The notes beneath the pieces are model-generated. The model ran no database searches. It saw nothing but the letters and a program-made list of their open reading frames with translations, and was not told the origin of the DNA. DNA of 64,000 nt from Arthrobacter silviterrae (GTDB taxonomy: Bacteria; Actinomycetota; Actinomycetes; Actinomycetales; Micrococcaceae): positions 186,001-250,000 of the forward strand of contig NZ_JAAKZI010000002.1 of assembly GCF_011045165.1 (NCBI RefSeq), written 5' to 3'. Made by a program: the position numbers and the translations under genes. Shown piece by piece: positions 42,379-50,580 of the stretch. Every line of letters starts with the position of its first letter. Position 1 is the first letter of the stretch.

Positions 42379-43503
42379 TTACTTTGCCGCGACGGTGATG
42401 GAGTCGATCGCGGCCTTGGCCTTCGCGGCGAGCGCTGCGGAGAGCGGGGCGCTCTTTGCGGCGGAGACTGCGGCCTGCTGGCCGGCGTCGCTCACTGCAT
42501 AGTGGCCGAATGCCTTGACCAGGTCAACGGTCTTGGCATCGGGGTAGCTCCCGCAGAAGACTGCGTAGGAGACCAGGACTGCCGGGTAGGCGCCGGCAAC
42601 CGTGGTGGTGCGGTCCAGCTTCAGGGAGAGGTCGTTGGCGGAGCGGCCGGCAACGGGCTTGGCCTGGTCCACGGCCTTGGCTGCGGCTTCGGCGGTGACG
42701 GGCACGTAGCTGTCGCCAACCTTCAGCTCAACCTTGCCCAGGGCGTCGGTGACGGCGGAATCGTCGGCGTAGGTGATGGCGCCGGCGGTCTGGGTCACGG
42801 TCTTGACCACGCCGGAGGTGCCCTTGGCGTTTTCACCGGGGAGGGCTGCGGGCCAGTCGCCGGACTTCGCGTCGGTCCAGACCGACTTGGCGGCCTGGGC
42901 CAGGTAGTCGGTGAAGTTGTCCGTGGTGCCCGAGTTGTCGGAGCGGTGCACGGGCGTGATGGCCAGGTTCGGCAGCGTCACGGACGGGTTGGATGCCTTG
43001 ATGGCGGCGTCGTTCCAGTTCTTGATGTCGCCGCGGAAGATCTTGGCGATGGTGTCGGCGTCGAGCTTGAGGTCCTTGACACCGGGGACATTGAACGCCA
43101 CGGCAATCGGGGAGATGTACCACGGGACGTCGATGGCGCCGGCGGCGCCGCACTTGGCTTTCGCGGAGGCAAGCTCGGCGTCTTTCATGTAGGCGTCCGA
43201 GCCGGCGAACTGCACGGCGCCGGCGATGAGTGCCTTGCGGCCTGCGCCGGAACCTTCGGGCGAGTACTGCACGGTGGCGCCGGAGTTGGCGGATTCGAAT
43301 CCGGCCTTCCAGGCGTCCATGGCGGCGGAGATGGAGGTGGCGCCCGTGCCGGTCAGGGTGCCGGTGACGGATGCGCCGGCTGCGGCGCTGGTGGAGGAGC
43401 CGCCGTTGCCAGGGGTCACGGCGTTGTCCGTGCCGCAGGCAGTCAGGGCGAGAGCGCCGACGGTGAGAACTGCTGCCACGCGGCCAATGTGAAGTGCCTT
43501 CAC
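42379..43503 (-). CDS. pstS: Phosphate-binding lipoprotein PstS
   Basis: A 374-residue lipoprotein that captures phosphate outside the membrane. The signal peptide ends in the lipobox LTAC (cleavage before Cys), followed by a Ser/Gly/Ala-rich tether and the binding domain with GSGAGRKALIAG and VHRSDNSGTTDNFTDYL, which contact phosphate. GTG at 43503 was chosen because AGAGG lies about 9 bases upstream; a start at 43545 would put 14 extra residues before the signal peptide. The PHO box at 43571–43603 lies upstream. Confidence 0.95.
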   Translation of the reverse strand: MKALHIGRVAAVLTVGALALTACGTDNAVTPGNGGSSTSAAAGASVTGTLTGTGATSISAAMDAWKAGFESANSGATVQYSPEGSGAGRKALIAGAVQFAGSDAYMKDAELASAKAKCGAAGAIDVPWYISPIAVAFNVPGVKDLKLDADTIAKIFRGDIKNWNDAAIKASNPSVTLPNLAITPVHRSDNSGTTDNFTDYLAQAAKSVWTDAKSGDWPAALPGENAKGTSGVVKTVTQTAGAITYADDSAVTDALGKVELKVGDSYVPVTAEAAAKAVDQAKPVAGRSANDLSLKLDRTTTVAGAYPAVLVSYAVFCGSYPDAKTVDLVKAFGHYAVSDAGQQAAVSAAKSAPLSAALAAKAKAAIDSITVAAK

Positions 43504-43548
43504 GCGATTTACCTCTTCGATGGGTGTCTGGGGATTCCTTACCATTTG

Positions 43549-43554
43549 AAGCTA
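43549..43554 (-). promoter_or_regulatory. −10 element of the pst promoter
   Basis: TAGCTT on the minus strand, 16 bases after the PHO box and 45 bases before the pstS GTG. Confidence 0.45.
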
Positions 43555-43570
43555 CGGGCGGCAGGTGACG

Positions 43571-43603
43571 CGACGGTCCACCCAAAGTGAACAGAAGGTT
43601 AAC
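43571..43603 (-). promoter_or_regulatory. PHO box of pstSCAB
   Basis: Three contiguous 11-nt direct repeats on the minus strand: GTTAACCTTCT, GTTCACTTTGG and GTGGACCGTCG. They match the actinobacterial PhoP box built of GTTCACC-like units. The best unit is the middle one. Phosphate starvation through PhoP would thus activate the operon. Confidence 0.75.
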
Positions 43604-43666
43604 GCTAATGGGATTCTTGGTTTTCACAGTGCGACATAGCTCACGTCCCTATTTGTTGTCCTCAGG

Positions 43667-43698
43667 CAACTAATTGCATATAGTTGACATCAATCAAC
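43667..43698 (+). promoter_or_regulatory. Operator-like palindromes at the DHA2 exporter promoter
   Basis: CAACTA-N8-TAGTTG (43667–43686) and GTTGA-N6-TCAAC (43683–43698) overlap. A −10-like TATAGT lies inside the first. Sites of this size and symmetry are typical for MarR-family repressors; a MarR gene follows the exporter. Confidence 0.55.
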
Positions 43699-43725
43699 CT
43701 TTCTCCCCCATTTTTTGGAGCCGTT

Positions 43726-45468
43726 TTGTCGCAAACTTCCACCGCCACCAAGGCCGGGCCCGGCCTGTCCGACTCGGGCATGTCCCACCGCCAGGTGATC
43801 CAGTCCCTGACCGGACTGCTCATGGGCATGTTCGTCTCCATCCTGGCCGGCACCGTGGTCTCAACCTCACTTCCCGTGATCCTCTCCGACCTGCACGGCG
43901 ACCAGACCGCGTACACCTGGGTGGTCACGGCGACCCTGCTGGCCACCACCATTTCCACCCCGATCTGGGGCAAGCTGGCGGACCTTTCCAACCGCAAGGT
44001 GCTCCTGCAGCTGTCCCTGCTGGTCTTCGTGGTCGCCTCCGCCATCGCCGGCTTTTCGCAGGACACCTCAATGCTCATCACCATGCGCGTCTTCCAGGGC
44101 CTGGGCGCCGGCGGACTGACGGCACTGAGCCAGATCGTCATGGCGGACATCATCTCCCCGCGTGAACGCGGCAAGTACATGGGCCTGTTCGGCGCCGTCA
44201 TGGCGCTAGGCACCGTGGGAGGGCCGCTGATTGGCGGCTTCATCACCGACGCCATCAACTGGCGCTGGAACTTCTTCGTGGCCCTTCCCTTCGCGGCCAT
44301 CGCCATCATCCTCATCCAGAAGACCCTCCACCTGCCGGTCCAGGCCAAGCGCAAGGTCTCCATCGACTACGCCGGCATCGCACTGCTGTCCGCCGGCGTC
44401 TCACTCCTGCTCATCTGGGTGTCCCTGGCCGGAAACCAGTTCGACTGGGCCAGTTCCACCACTGCCTTGATGGTTGGCGGAGCCGTAGCAGCCCTCATTG
44501 CCTTCGTGATCGTCGAGGTCAAGGCCGCCGAGCCCATCATCCCGCTGTCCATGTTCAAGAACGCCACCTTCACACTGTCAGTGGTTGCCTCGATCTCCGT
44601 TGGCGTGTCGATGTTCGGCACCTCCGTCTTCCTGGCCCAGTACATGCAGCTGGCCCGCGGCGCAAACGCCACGCAGTCCGGGCTGATGACCATCCCCATG
44701 ATGGCCGGGCTGCTGATCATCTCCACGATCGCCGGCGCCATGATTTCCAAGTTCGGCAAATGGAAGGCCATCATGGTGACGGGCTCCGTGCTCCAGCTGG
44801 CCGGCCTCTACCTGCTGGGGACCATCCACTACGACACCAACTTCGTCCTGGTCTCCGTGTACATGTTCGTCCTCGGCGCAGGCCTGGGCATGGTCATGCA
44901 GAACCTTGTCCTCATCGTCCAGAACGCCGTCACCCCGGCGGAAATCGGTGTTGCCAGCTCCGGCATCGCCTTCTTCCGCTCCCTCGGCGGCACCATCGGC
45001 GTCTCCGTCCTGGGCGCCCTGATGGCCACCAAGGTGGTGGACACCCTGGGCGGCAGGGCGGCTGAACTTCACGCCGCGATCGCCGGGCTTGGCACCCAGG
45101 GCAAGGCCCTTGCCGCCAGCCTGGCCAGCGGCAACATCCCCGCCGTGAACGGGCTGCCCGATTCCGTCCGGTCCATCATCGAGTCCAGCTACGGCGACTC
45201 CGTGGCCTTCGTCTTCATGGTGGCCGCGCCGCTGAGCATCCTGACCATCCTGGCTGTCGTCTTCCTGCCGAACCTCGAGTTGAGCAACCAGACGCGCGAC
45301 CAGCGCGAAAAGGCCGACGCCGGCGAAGCCCGCCACGGGCTCGACGGGCTCGATGACGCCGAGCAGATCCTGGTTGACGCCAGCGAAGCCCTGGTCGCGG
45401 CAACGCCGGCCCCCGCCGGCAACCTAGACGAAGTCCGCGATGCCGACAAGTCCCCGGCGCGCAGCTGA
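43726..45468 (+). CDS. MFS drug exporter, DHA2 (EmrB/QacA) family
   Basis: A 580-residue 14-helix proton-driven exporter. Motif A is GKLADLSNRKVLLQ, motif C-like VMALGTVGGPLIGGF marks an antiporter, and VVSTSLPVILSDL opens helix 1 as in EmrB/QacA. A hydrophilic C-terminal tail of about 60 acidic residues follows the last helix. The start is TTG at 43726 with GGAG 6 bases upstream; an upstream TTG at 43684 lies in the operator. A MarR gene follows immediately and probably controls it. Confidence 0.88.
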   Translation: MSQTSTATKAGPGLSDSGMSHRQVIQSLTGLLMGMFVSILAGTVVSTSLPVILSDLHGDQTAYTWVVTATLLATTISTPIWGKLADLSNRKVLLQLSLLVFVVASAIAGFSQDTSMLITMRVFQGLGAGGLTALSQIVMADIISPRERGKYMGLFGAVMALGTVGGPLIGGFITDAINWRWNFFVALPFAAIAIILIQKTLHLPVQAKRKVSIDYAGIALLSAGVSLLLIWVSLAGNQFDWASSTTALMVGGAVAALIAFVIVEVKAAEPIIPLSMFKNATFTLSVVASISVGVSMFGTSVFLAQYMQLARGANATQSGLMTIPMMAGLLIISTIAGAMISKFGKWKAIMVTGSVLQLAGLYLLGTIHYDTNFVLVSVYMFVLGAGLGMVMQNLVLIVQNAVTPAEIGVASSGIAFFRSLGGTIGVSVLGALMATKVVDTLGGRAAELHAAIAGLGTQGKALAASLASGNIPAVNGLPDSVRSIIESSYGDSVAFVFMVAAPLSILTILAVVFLPNLELSNQTRDQREKADAGEARHGLDGLDDAEQILVDASEALVAATPAPAGNLDEVRDADKSPARS

Positions 45469-45469
45469 C

Positions 45470-45979
45470 ATGGACTGCACACGCACGCCGTTCGCCGTGC
45501 CGCCGTCGAACGCGTCAACCAGTTCGGGAACTGCGGGTGCCGGCACCGGCATGGCCCAAGCCATCCGGGCTGCCGAGATCGAGCTCGGGACCATGCTGGT
45601 CAAGACCCGCAAGTCCCTGAAGACCCGGGCGGCCGCCATCCACCCGGAGCTGCAGCCGATGGGTTTCAAGGTGCTCATGCTGCTGGCGCTGTCCGGGGCC
45701 GTGCAGCAGGTGGCCCTGACGCACGAGGTCGGCACGGACAAGGCAGTCATGAGCCGCACCATCAAGCAGCTCGAGGCCCTTGGACTGGTCACCCGCACCG
45801 CGGATCCCTCTGACGGCCGCGGCCAGCTGGTGGTCATGACCCCGGAAGCCCAGGCACGCTATGCGGCAACCCAGTCGCACGCCAGGCAGCTGCTCTTTGA
45901 CCGGCTTTCAACATGGGACGTCGACGAAGTCCGGCGCCTGGCCGACCTCCTCGCCCGATTGAACGAAAGCGGCGACTAA
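45470..45979 (+). CDS. MarR family transcriptional regulator
   Basis: A 169-residue winged-helix regulator. The DNA-binding region is VALTHEVGTDKAVMSRTIKQLEALGLVTRTADPSDGRGQLVVMTPEA, with the wing signature DPSDGRG. The dimerisation helices flank it. ATG at 45470, one base after the exporter stop, is used here; ATG at 45440 would overlap the exporter by 29 bases, and neither has a strong ribosome site, so translational coupling is likely. It is expected to bind 43667–43698 and to release on ligand binding. Confidence 0.88.
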   Translation: MDCTRTPFAVPPSNASTSSGTAGAGTGMAQAIRAAEIELGTMLVKTRKSLKTRAAAIHPELQPMGFKVLMLLALSGAVQQVALTHEVGTDKAVMSRTIKQLEALGLVTRTADPSDGRGQLVVMTPEAQARYAATQSHARQLLFDRLSTWDVDEVRRLADLLARLNESGD

Positions 45980-45998
45980 ACCCGGCCCGCCGCGCGCA

Positions 45999-46004
45999 TA
46001 GACT
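45999..46004 (+). promoter_or_regulatory. −10 element of a predicted leaderless promoter (FUSC gene)
   Basis: TAGACT, 7 bases before the ATG at 46012. Confidence 0.5.
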
Positions 46005-46011
46005 GGTGTCC

Positions 46012-47139
46012 ATGCCAGCGCCCGACAGGCCCGTCCAAGCCGTCAGTTTTCTCAAGCGCCGCGCCCGCCTGGGGCTGCGCCGGAGCTGGAATTCGGTGGT
46101 CCCGGCGCTGCTGATCACCGTCTGCGCCGTGGGCGCCTACTACTTTTCCGAACGCGTGTTGGGCCACACGGGCCCCCTGTTCGCGGCCACCAGTGCCATC
46201 ATTGCCCTCGGCTTTTCGAGGGACCCGCGCCTGCGCAGGGTGCTGGAGGTCGGTCTCGGCTGCACCATCGGCATCGCACTCGGCGATTTCCTCCTCCACT
46301 GGCTGGGATCGGGCATCTGGCAGGCCGCCCTGGTGGTTTTCGCGTCCATTCTGCTGGCCCGCCTCCTGGATTCCGGCGCCATCTTCACCACGCAGCTGGC
46401 CCTTCAGTCGCTCCTGGTGGTGCTGCTGCCGGCATCCCCTGGAGGCCCGTTCACCCGCAGCATTGACGCCGTCGTGGGTGGTTGTTTTGCCCTCGCCGCC
46501 ACCGTCCTGGTGCCCCGCGACCCCCGCCGCGCACCCAAGGACGATCTGAAGGTCATGCTCGGCGAGCTGTCGCTGGTGCTGCGTGAATGCGCGTCGGCGC
46601 TGGCCTACGATGATGCCACCGCCGCCTGGCACGCCCTGGTGCGCGCCCGCAGCCAGCAGCCCCGCATCGATGCCATGCGCCAGGGACTGCGCGGCGCCGT
46701 CGAGATTGCCCGCCTCTCCCCCCTGTACCGGCGCCACCTGGAGGAGGTCGACGGTCTCGCGAAGGTCATGGAACGGGTCGATTACGCCATGCGGTCCAGC
46801 CGGGTGCTGTCGCGGCGCCTGACCAGCGTCATCAACAATTCCGCCCTGTCCGGCTCCGGCGCCGCGCACCTGGCCGACGTCATGAGTGAATCGGCGGCGG
46901 CTGTCGACGAACTCGCCGCAGCCCTGGCCCACGACCGGTCCGGCACCGCCCGCGCCTCCCTCAGCCATGCCCGGGACGCCCTGGCCGACATCGCAACCCG
47001 GCTCCACCCGGCCAGGCTGGAGGTCACCCGGCTCGAGGGCGAGGCAGTGGTGCTGCTGTTCCGCACTCTCATGGTGGACCTGCTCGAAACGGCCAACATG
47101 GATCCTGCCGAGGCCCGGGAACTTCTGCCACGGCTGTAG
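46012..47139 (+). CDS. FUSC family (aromatic acid exporter-like) membrane protein
   Basis: A 375-residue protein of the FUSC/DUF939 group. The N-terminal half has about five to six helices, with GPLFAATSAIIALGFSRDPRLRRVLEVGLG typical of the family and VVGGCFALAATVLVPRDPR at the end of the membrane part. The C-terminal half is a soluble helical bundle. Relatives export aromatic carboxylic acids or have no known function. The MarR gene ends 32 bases upstream, but TAGACT 7 bases before the ATG suggests its own leaderless start. Confidence 0.8.
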   Translation: MPAPDRPVQAVSFLKRRARLGLRRSWNSVVPALLITVCAVGAYYFSERVLGHTGPLFAATSAIIALGFSRDPRLRRVLEVGLGCTIGIALGDFLLHWLGSGIWQAALVVFASILLARLLDSGAIFTTQLALQSLLVVLLPASPGGPFTRSIDAVVGGCFALAATVLVPRDPRRAPKDDLKVMLGELSLVLRECASALAYDDATAAWHALVRARSQQPRIDAMRQGLRGAVEIARLSPLYRRHLEEVDGLAKVMERVDYAMRSSRVLSRRLTSVINNSALSGSGAAHLADVMSESAAAVDELAAALAHDRSGTARASLSHARDALADIATRLHPARLEVTRLEGEAVVLLFRTLMVDLLETANMDPAEARELLPRL

Positions 47140-47188
47140 TTTTCCACACTTGATGCCCGGCTGCGGCGGGCGTGTCAGTGCCCGGCAT

Positions 47189-47194
47189 TAGGGT
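47189..47194 (+). promoter_or_regulatory. −10 element of a predicted leaderless promoter (radA)
   Basis: TAGGGT, 6 bases before the ATG at 47201. Confidence 0.55.
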
Positions 47195-47200
47195 TGAACC

Positions 47201-48598
47201 ATGGCAACAAAGACAAGCAAGGCCACCAAGTCCACGGGCCAGAACTTCCGCTGCACCGAATGCGGCTGGACGGCGGTCAAGTGGGTGGGCCGCTGTGGCG
47301 AGTGCCAGGAGTGGGGCACCCTGGAGGAAATTGGAACCGTCACGGTGCGGACGACGGCGGCCACCACTGTGGTGCGCCCGGCCCAGTTGATTTCTGAGGT
47401 GGACGCGTCCAAGGCTGCCCACAACCTGACTGGCGTGCCGGAACTTGACCGCGTGCTGGGGGGCGGCATGGTGCCCGGCGCCGTGATCCTGCTGGCGGGG
47501 GAACCCGGCGTCGGAAAATCCACGCTGTTGCTCGATGTTGCCGCGAAGTTTGCCCGCAATGAGCACGGCCGGGCGCCCCACAAGGTGCTGTACCTGACGG
47601 GCGAGGAATCCGCCGCCCAGGTAAAGCTGCGCGCCGAACGCATCGGCGCCGTCGCGGACACCCTTTACCTTGGCGCCGAAACCGACCTTGGCACGGCCCT
47701 GGGCCAGGTGGAAGCCATCCAGCCTGTGCTGCTGGTTGTCGACTCCGTCCAGACCTTTAGCAGCACCCTGGTGGACGGGAGCGCCGGCGGGGTTTCACAG
47801 GTGCGTGAGGTGGCTGCGTCGCTCATTGCGGCGGCCAAGCGGCTGAACATGACCACCCTGCTGGTGGGGCACGTGACCAAGGACGGCTCCATTGCCGGGC
47901 CCCGCCTGCTTGAACACCTGGTGGACGTTGTCTGCCAGTTCGACGGCGAACGCCACTCGCGCCTGCGCCTGCTGCGGGCGGTGAAAAACCGCTACGGGCA
48001 AACGGACGAGGTTGGCTGCTTTGACCTGACCGACGACGGCATTGAGGGCCTGGCCGATCCCAGCGGGCTGTTTACCTCCCGCATCTCCCACCCCGTCTCC
48101 GGCACGTGCATTTCGGTGACCATGGAGGGGCGCCGCCCCTTGCTCGCCGAGGTCCAGTCCCTGCTGACGCCTTCCGCGGGATCCCAGCCCCGCCGCACCG
48201 TCAGCGGCCTCGACTCCACCAGGGTTGGGATGCTCCTGGCCGTGCTGCAGCAGCGCGCGGGCGTCCGGCTCGATGCAGACGACAGTTACGTGGCTACCGT
48301 GGGCGGTGCCCGCCTGACCGAACCGGCCATGGACCTGGCCATTGCGCTTTCCATCGCCTCCGCCAAGATCAACAAGCCCGTCCACTCCAAAATGGTGGCC
48401 TTTGGCGAGGTGGGACTGGCAGGGGAGGTCCGTCCGGTACCGGGGATCAACCAGCGCATCCAGGAAGCCAGCCGGCTGGGCTACACGCATGCCCTGGTGC
48501 CGCTGAGCCCGAACGGCCCGGGGACCATCCCGCCGAATTTCACGGTCAAGCAAATCGAGCACATTGCTGAAGCCACCGAGCTGCTGCTGCACAGCTAG
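47201..48598 (+). CDS. radA: DNA repair protein RadA
   Basis: A 465-residue RecA-like helicase that assists branch migration in homologous recombination. Domains in order: a C4 zinc finger (Cys 18, 21, 32, 35), the ATPase core with Walker A GEPGVGKST near residue 105 and the RadA-specific KNRYG near residue 263 (the family usually has KNRFG), and a Lon-like C-terminal domain with GGARLTEPAMDLAIALSIAS. A complete, normal-length gene. disA, its usual actinobacterial neighbour, follows after a pseudogene-bearing gap. Confidence 0.96.
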   Translation: MATKTSKATKSTGQNFRCTECGWTAVKWVGRCGECQEWGTLEEIGTVTVRTTAATTVVRPAQLISEVDASKAAHNLTGVPELDRVLGGGMVPGAVILLAGEPGVGKSTLLLDVAAKFARNEHGRAPHKVLYLTGEESAAQVKLRAERIGAVADTLYLGAETDLGTALGQVEAIQPVLLVVDSVQTFSSTLVDGSAGGVSQVREVAASLIAAAKRLNMTTLLVGHVTKDGSIAGPRLLEHLVDVVCQFDGERHSRLRLLRAVKNRYGQTDEVGCFDLTDDGIEGLADPSGLFTSRISHPVSGTCISVTMEGRRPLLAEVQSLLTPSAGSQPRRTVSGLDSTRVGMLLAVLQQRAGVRLDADDSYVATVGGARLTEPAMDLAIALSIASAKINKPVHSKMVAFGEVGLAGEVRPVPGINQRIQEASRLGYTHALVPLSPNGPGTIPPNFTVKQIEHIAEATELLLHS

Positions 48599-48616
48599 GA
48601 ATCCGTGGCGCGGTCC

Positions 48617-48654
48617 GGTGGTCGAGCAGTGAGCTCTGCAAACGCGTCGAGACC
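48617..48654. repeat. GC-rich direct repeat, copy 1
   Basis: A 38-base unit starting GGTGGTCGAGCAGTGAG and ending GTCGAGACC; a second copy lies 51 bases further on. It lies just after the radA stop. Confidence 0.7.
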
Positions 48655-48667
48655 CAAGCAGCACCCC

Positions 48668-48705
48668 GGTGGTCGAGCAGTGAGCCCTGCGAACGCGCCG
48701 AGACC
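48668..48705. repeat. GC-rich direct repeat, copy 2
   Basis: This copy matches the 48617 unit at 35 of 38 positions (GCCGAGACC at the end in place of GTCGAGACC). It abuts the HNH/DUF222 remnant. Confidence 0.7.
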
Positions 48706-48707
48706 GG

Positions 48708-49337
48708 GACGGCGGCCCCGCCAAAACACTCTACGACGCCCTCGACGCCTGGGCCCGCCACGCCCAACACGAAGGCACCCAACCCGGGCGGACACCCAGC
48801 ACCGCCACCACCCCCACCGGGAAGCCTTCCCGCTCCCTGGACAACTACCGCGCCGACACCTTCACCGACCTCCTCCACCAAGCCTTCCTCCACCCCACCA
48901 CCACGACCGGCGGCCCCAGCAATGCGGGCGTCGGGGGCGCGGGGGACGGGGCGGCCCACCCCGTCCCGGAAGCCTGGTCCCGGCCCCGCACACCAGCGAA
49001 AATCAGCGTCACCGTCCCGGCCCTGACCCTCCTCGGCACCAGCGAGGAACCCGGCCACCTCGAAAGCTACGGACCCATCCCACCCGCACAAGCCCGCGAA
49101 CTCGACCACACCATCCCCTACTGGATGAACCGGTATGGGCCCGACGGCACACCCCTGCCCCACGGCGAAACCAGCATCGACAACCTCCGACCCCGCGACA
49201 GCTACTGCCACCACCTCAAAGACAACCCCGCCACCGGCTGGACCATCGAACCCCACACACCCGGCCAAACCAAAACCACCACCCCCACCGGCCGCACCTA
49301 CATCCACACCCAAAACACCGACCCCTGCCCCTTCTAA
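48708..49337 (+). pseudogene. Remnant of a DUF222/HNH endonuclease gene
   Basis: An open frame of about 209 codons without a start or ribosome site. It reads ...KTLYDALDAWARHAQ, SLDNYRADTFTDLLHQAF, TPAKISVTVPALTLLGTSEEPGH, then ESYGPIPPAQAREL joined directly to DHTIPYWMNRYGPDG and on to ATGWTIEPHTPGQ and PCPF-stop. In intact members a stretch including the CxxC zinc-binding HNH core lies between QAREL and DHT, so this copy has lost its N-terminal half and an internal block. The region is strikingly C-rich. The remainder of 48599–49482 holds two direct repeats and the disA promoter. Confidence 0.7.
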
Positions 49338-49390
49338 AACCAATGCACCAGCACACCTCTGCTCCCACAGGTTCTACTTCGACCTCCGGG

Positions 49391-49432
49391 TGACGCGCCT
49401 GCAACCTCAACGCAGGCGCGTCACACTAATAT
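49391..49432 (+). promoter_or_regulatory. disA promoter region with a 12-bp hairpin
   Basis: TGACGCGCCTGC (49391–49402) and its exact inverse (49412–49423) enclose 9 bases. The −10-like TAATAT (49427–49432) begins 3 bases later, so the hairpin overlaps the expected −35 box. It may end upstream transcripts or be an operator. Confidence 0.45.
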
Positions 49433-49482
49433 GGGGTATGTGACTTGTGCGGGTTCCCGTGCTTGAAAAGAAGGAATCGTCA

Positions 49483-50550
49483 ATGCTTCGCAGCCCCGAA
49501 GAGGCCCTGAAGGCTACCCTTGCCCTAGTCGCCCCGGGAACCCCGCTACGTGATGGGCTGGAACGAATCCTTCGAGGGCGCACGGGTGCGCTGATTGTGC
49601 TCGGTTCCGACAAGACAATTGAAAGCCTCTGTTCGGGCGGGTTTGAGATCGGCATTGACTTTGCCCCGACCCGACTCCGGGAACTCGCAAAGATGGACGG
49701 CGCCATTGTTTGCGACAAGGACGTTACCCGGATCTTGCGCGCAGCCGTGCAATTGGTGCCGGATCCCAGCATTGAAACCCAAGAGTCCGGAACCCGCCAC
49801 CGCACTGCGGAACGCGTGGCAATTCAAACGGGCGTGCCCGTGGTGTCCGTCAGCCAGTCGATGCAGATCATCGCCCTCTATGTGGATGGCCTCCGCCACG
49901 TGCTGGAAGGCTCCGAAAAGGTGTTGGCCCGCGCCAACCAGGCCCTGGCCACGCTCGAAAGATACCGTGCAAGGCTGGACCAGGTAACAAGTTCGCTCTC
50001 AGCCCTGGAAATCGAGGCGATGGTCACCGTCCGCGATGTTGCAGTGACGCTGCAACGCCACGAGATGGTACGGCGCATCTCCGAGGAAATCTCCCAGTAT
50101 GTTTTGGAGCTTGGCGCCGACGGCCGGCTGCTGTCGCTCCAGCTTGACGAACTTTCGGCGTCCCGGGGATCCGGCGCGGACATGGTAATCCGCGACTACA
50201 CCGATCCGGAGCTCACCAACACCGACACCGCCGTCGCGGCCCTGCAGGAAATCGACCAGGCAAACCTGATCGACCTGAACCTGATAGCCGGGATCGTGGG
50301 GCTCCCCACAGCCGACTCGCTGGAAAAGATCATCCAGCCCCGGGGCTACCGCCTCGTGTCGGAACTCAAGGCAGTGCCGCGCGCGGTTGCCGGGCGCCTG
50401 GTTGACCACTTTGGCGGCCTGCAAAACCTCATGGCCGCCACGATCGACGAGCTCATGGTGGTCGATGGCATTGGCGAATTGCGTGCGAGGACCGTCAGGG
50501 AGGGCCTTTCCCGCATTGCCGAGGCCAGCCTGCTGGACCGGTTCCTGTAA
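49483..50550 (+). CDS. disA: DNA integrity scanning protein, diadenylate cyclase
   Basis: A 355-residue enzyme making cyclic di-AMP from two ATP. The DAC domain carries DGA (about residues 72–74) and RHRTAE (about 105–110). A helical linker follows, and a C-terminal helix-hairpin-helix DNA-binding domain contains HFGGLQNLMAATIDELMVVDGIGELRARTV. DisA slows c-di-AMP synthesis on branched DNA, which fits radA nearby. AAGAAGGAA precedes the ATG. Normal length. Confidence 0.96.
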   Translation: MLRSPEEALKATLALVAPGTPLRDGLERILRGRTGALIVLGSDKTIESLCSGGFEIGIDFAPTRLRELAKMDGAIVCDKDVTRILRAAVQLVPDPSIETQESGTRHRTAERVAIQTGVPVVSVSQSMQIIALYVDGLRHVLEGSEKVLARANQALATLERYRARLDQVTSSLSALEIEAMVTVRDVAVTLQRHEMVRRISEEISQYVLELGADGRLLSLQLDELSASRGSGADMVIRDYTDPELTNTDTAVAALQEIDQANLIDLNLIAGIVGLPTADSLEKIIQPRGYRLVSELKAVPRAVAGRLVDHFGGLQNLMAATIDELMVVDGIGELRARTVREGLSRIAEASLLDRFL

Positions 50551-50580
50551 GCCGCCAAACGGCTTGCGTCCCTTTCCGCC

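Noticed and set aside
48605-49393. 262-codon frame covering the HNH/DUF222 remnant
   Set aside because: It is in a different frame from the recognisable DUF222 residues and gives only Arg/Pro/His low-complexity sequence.
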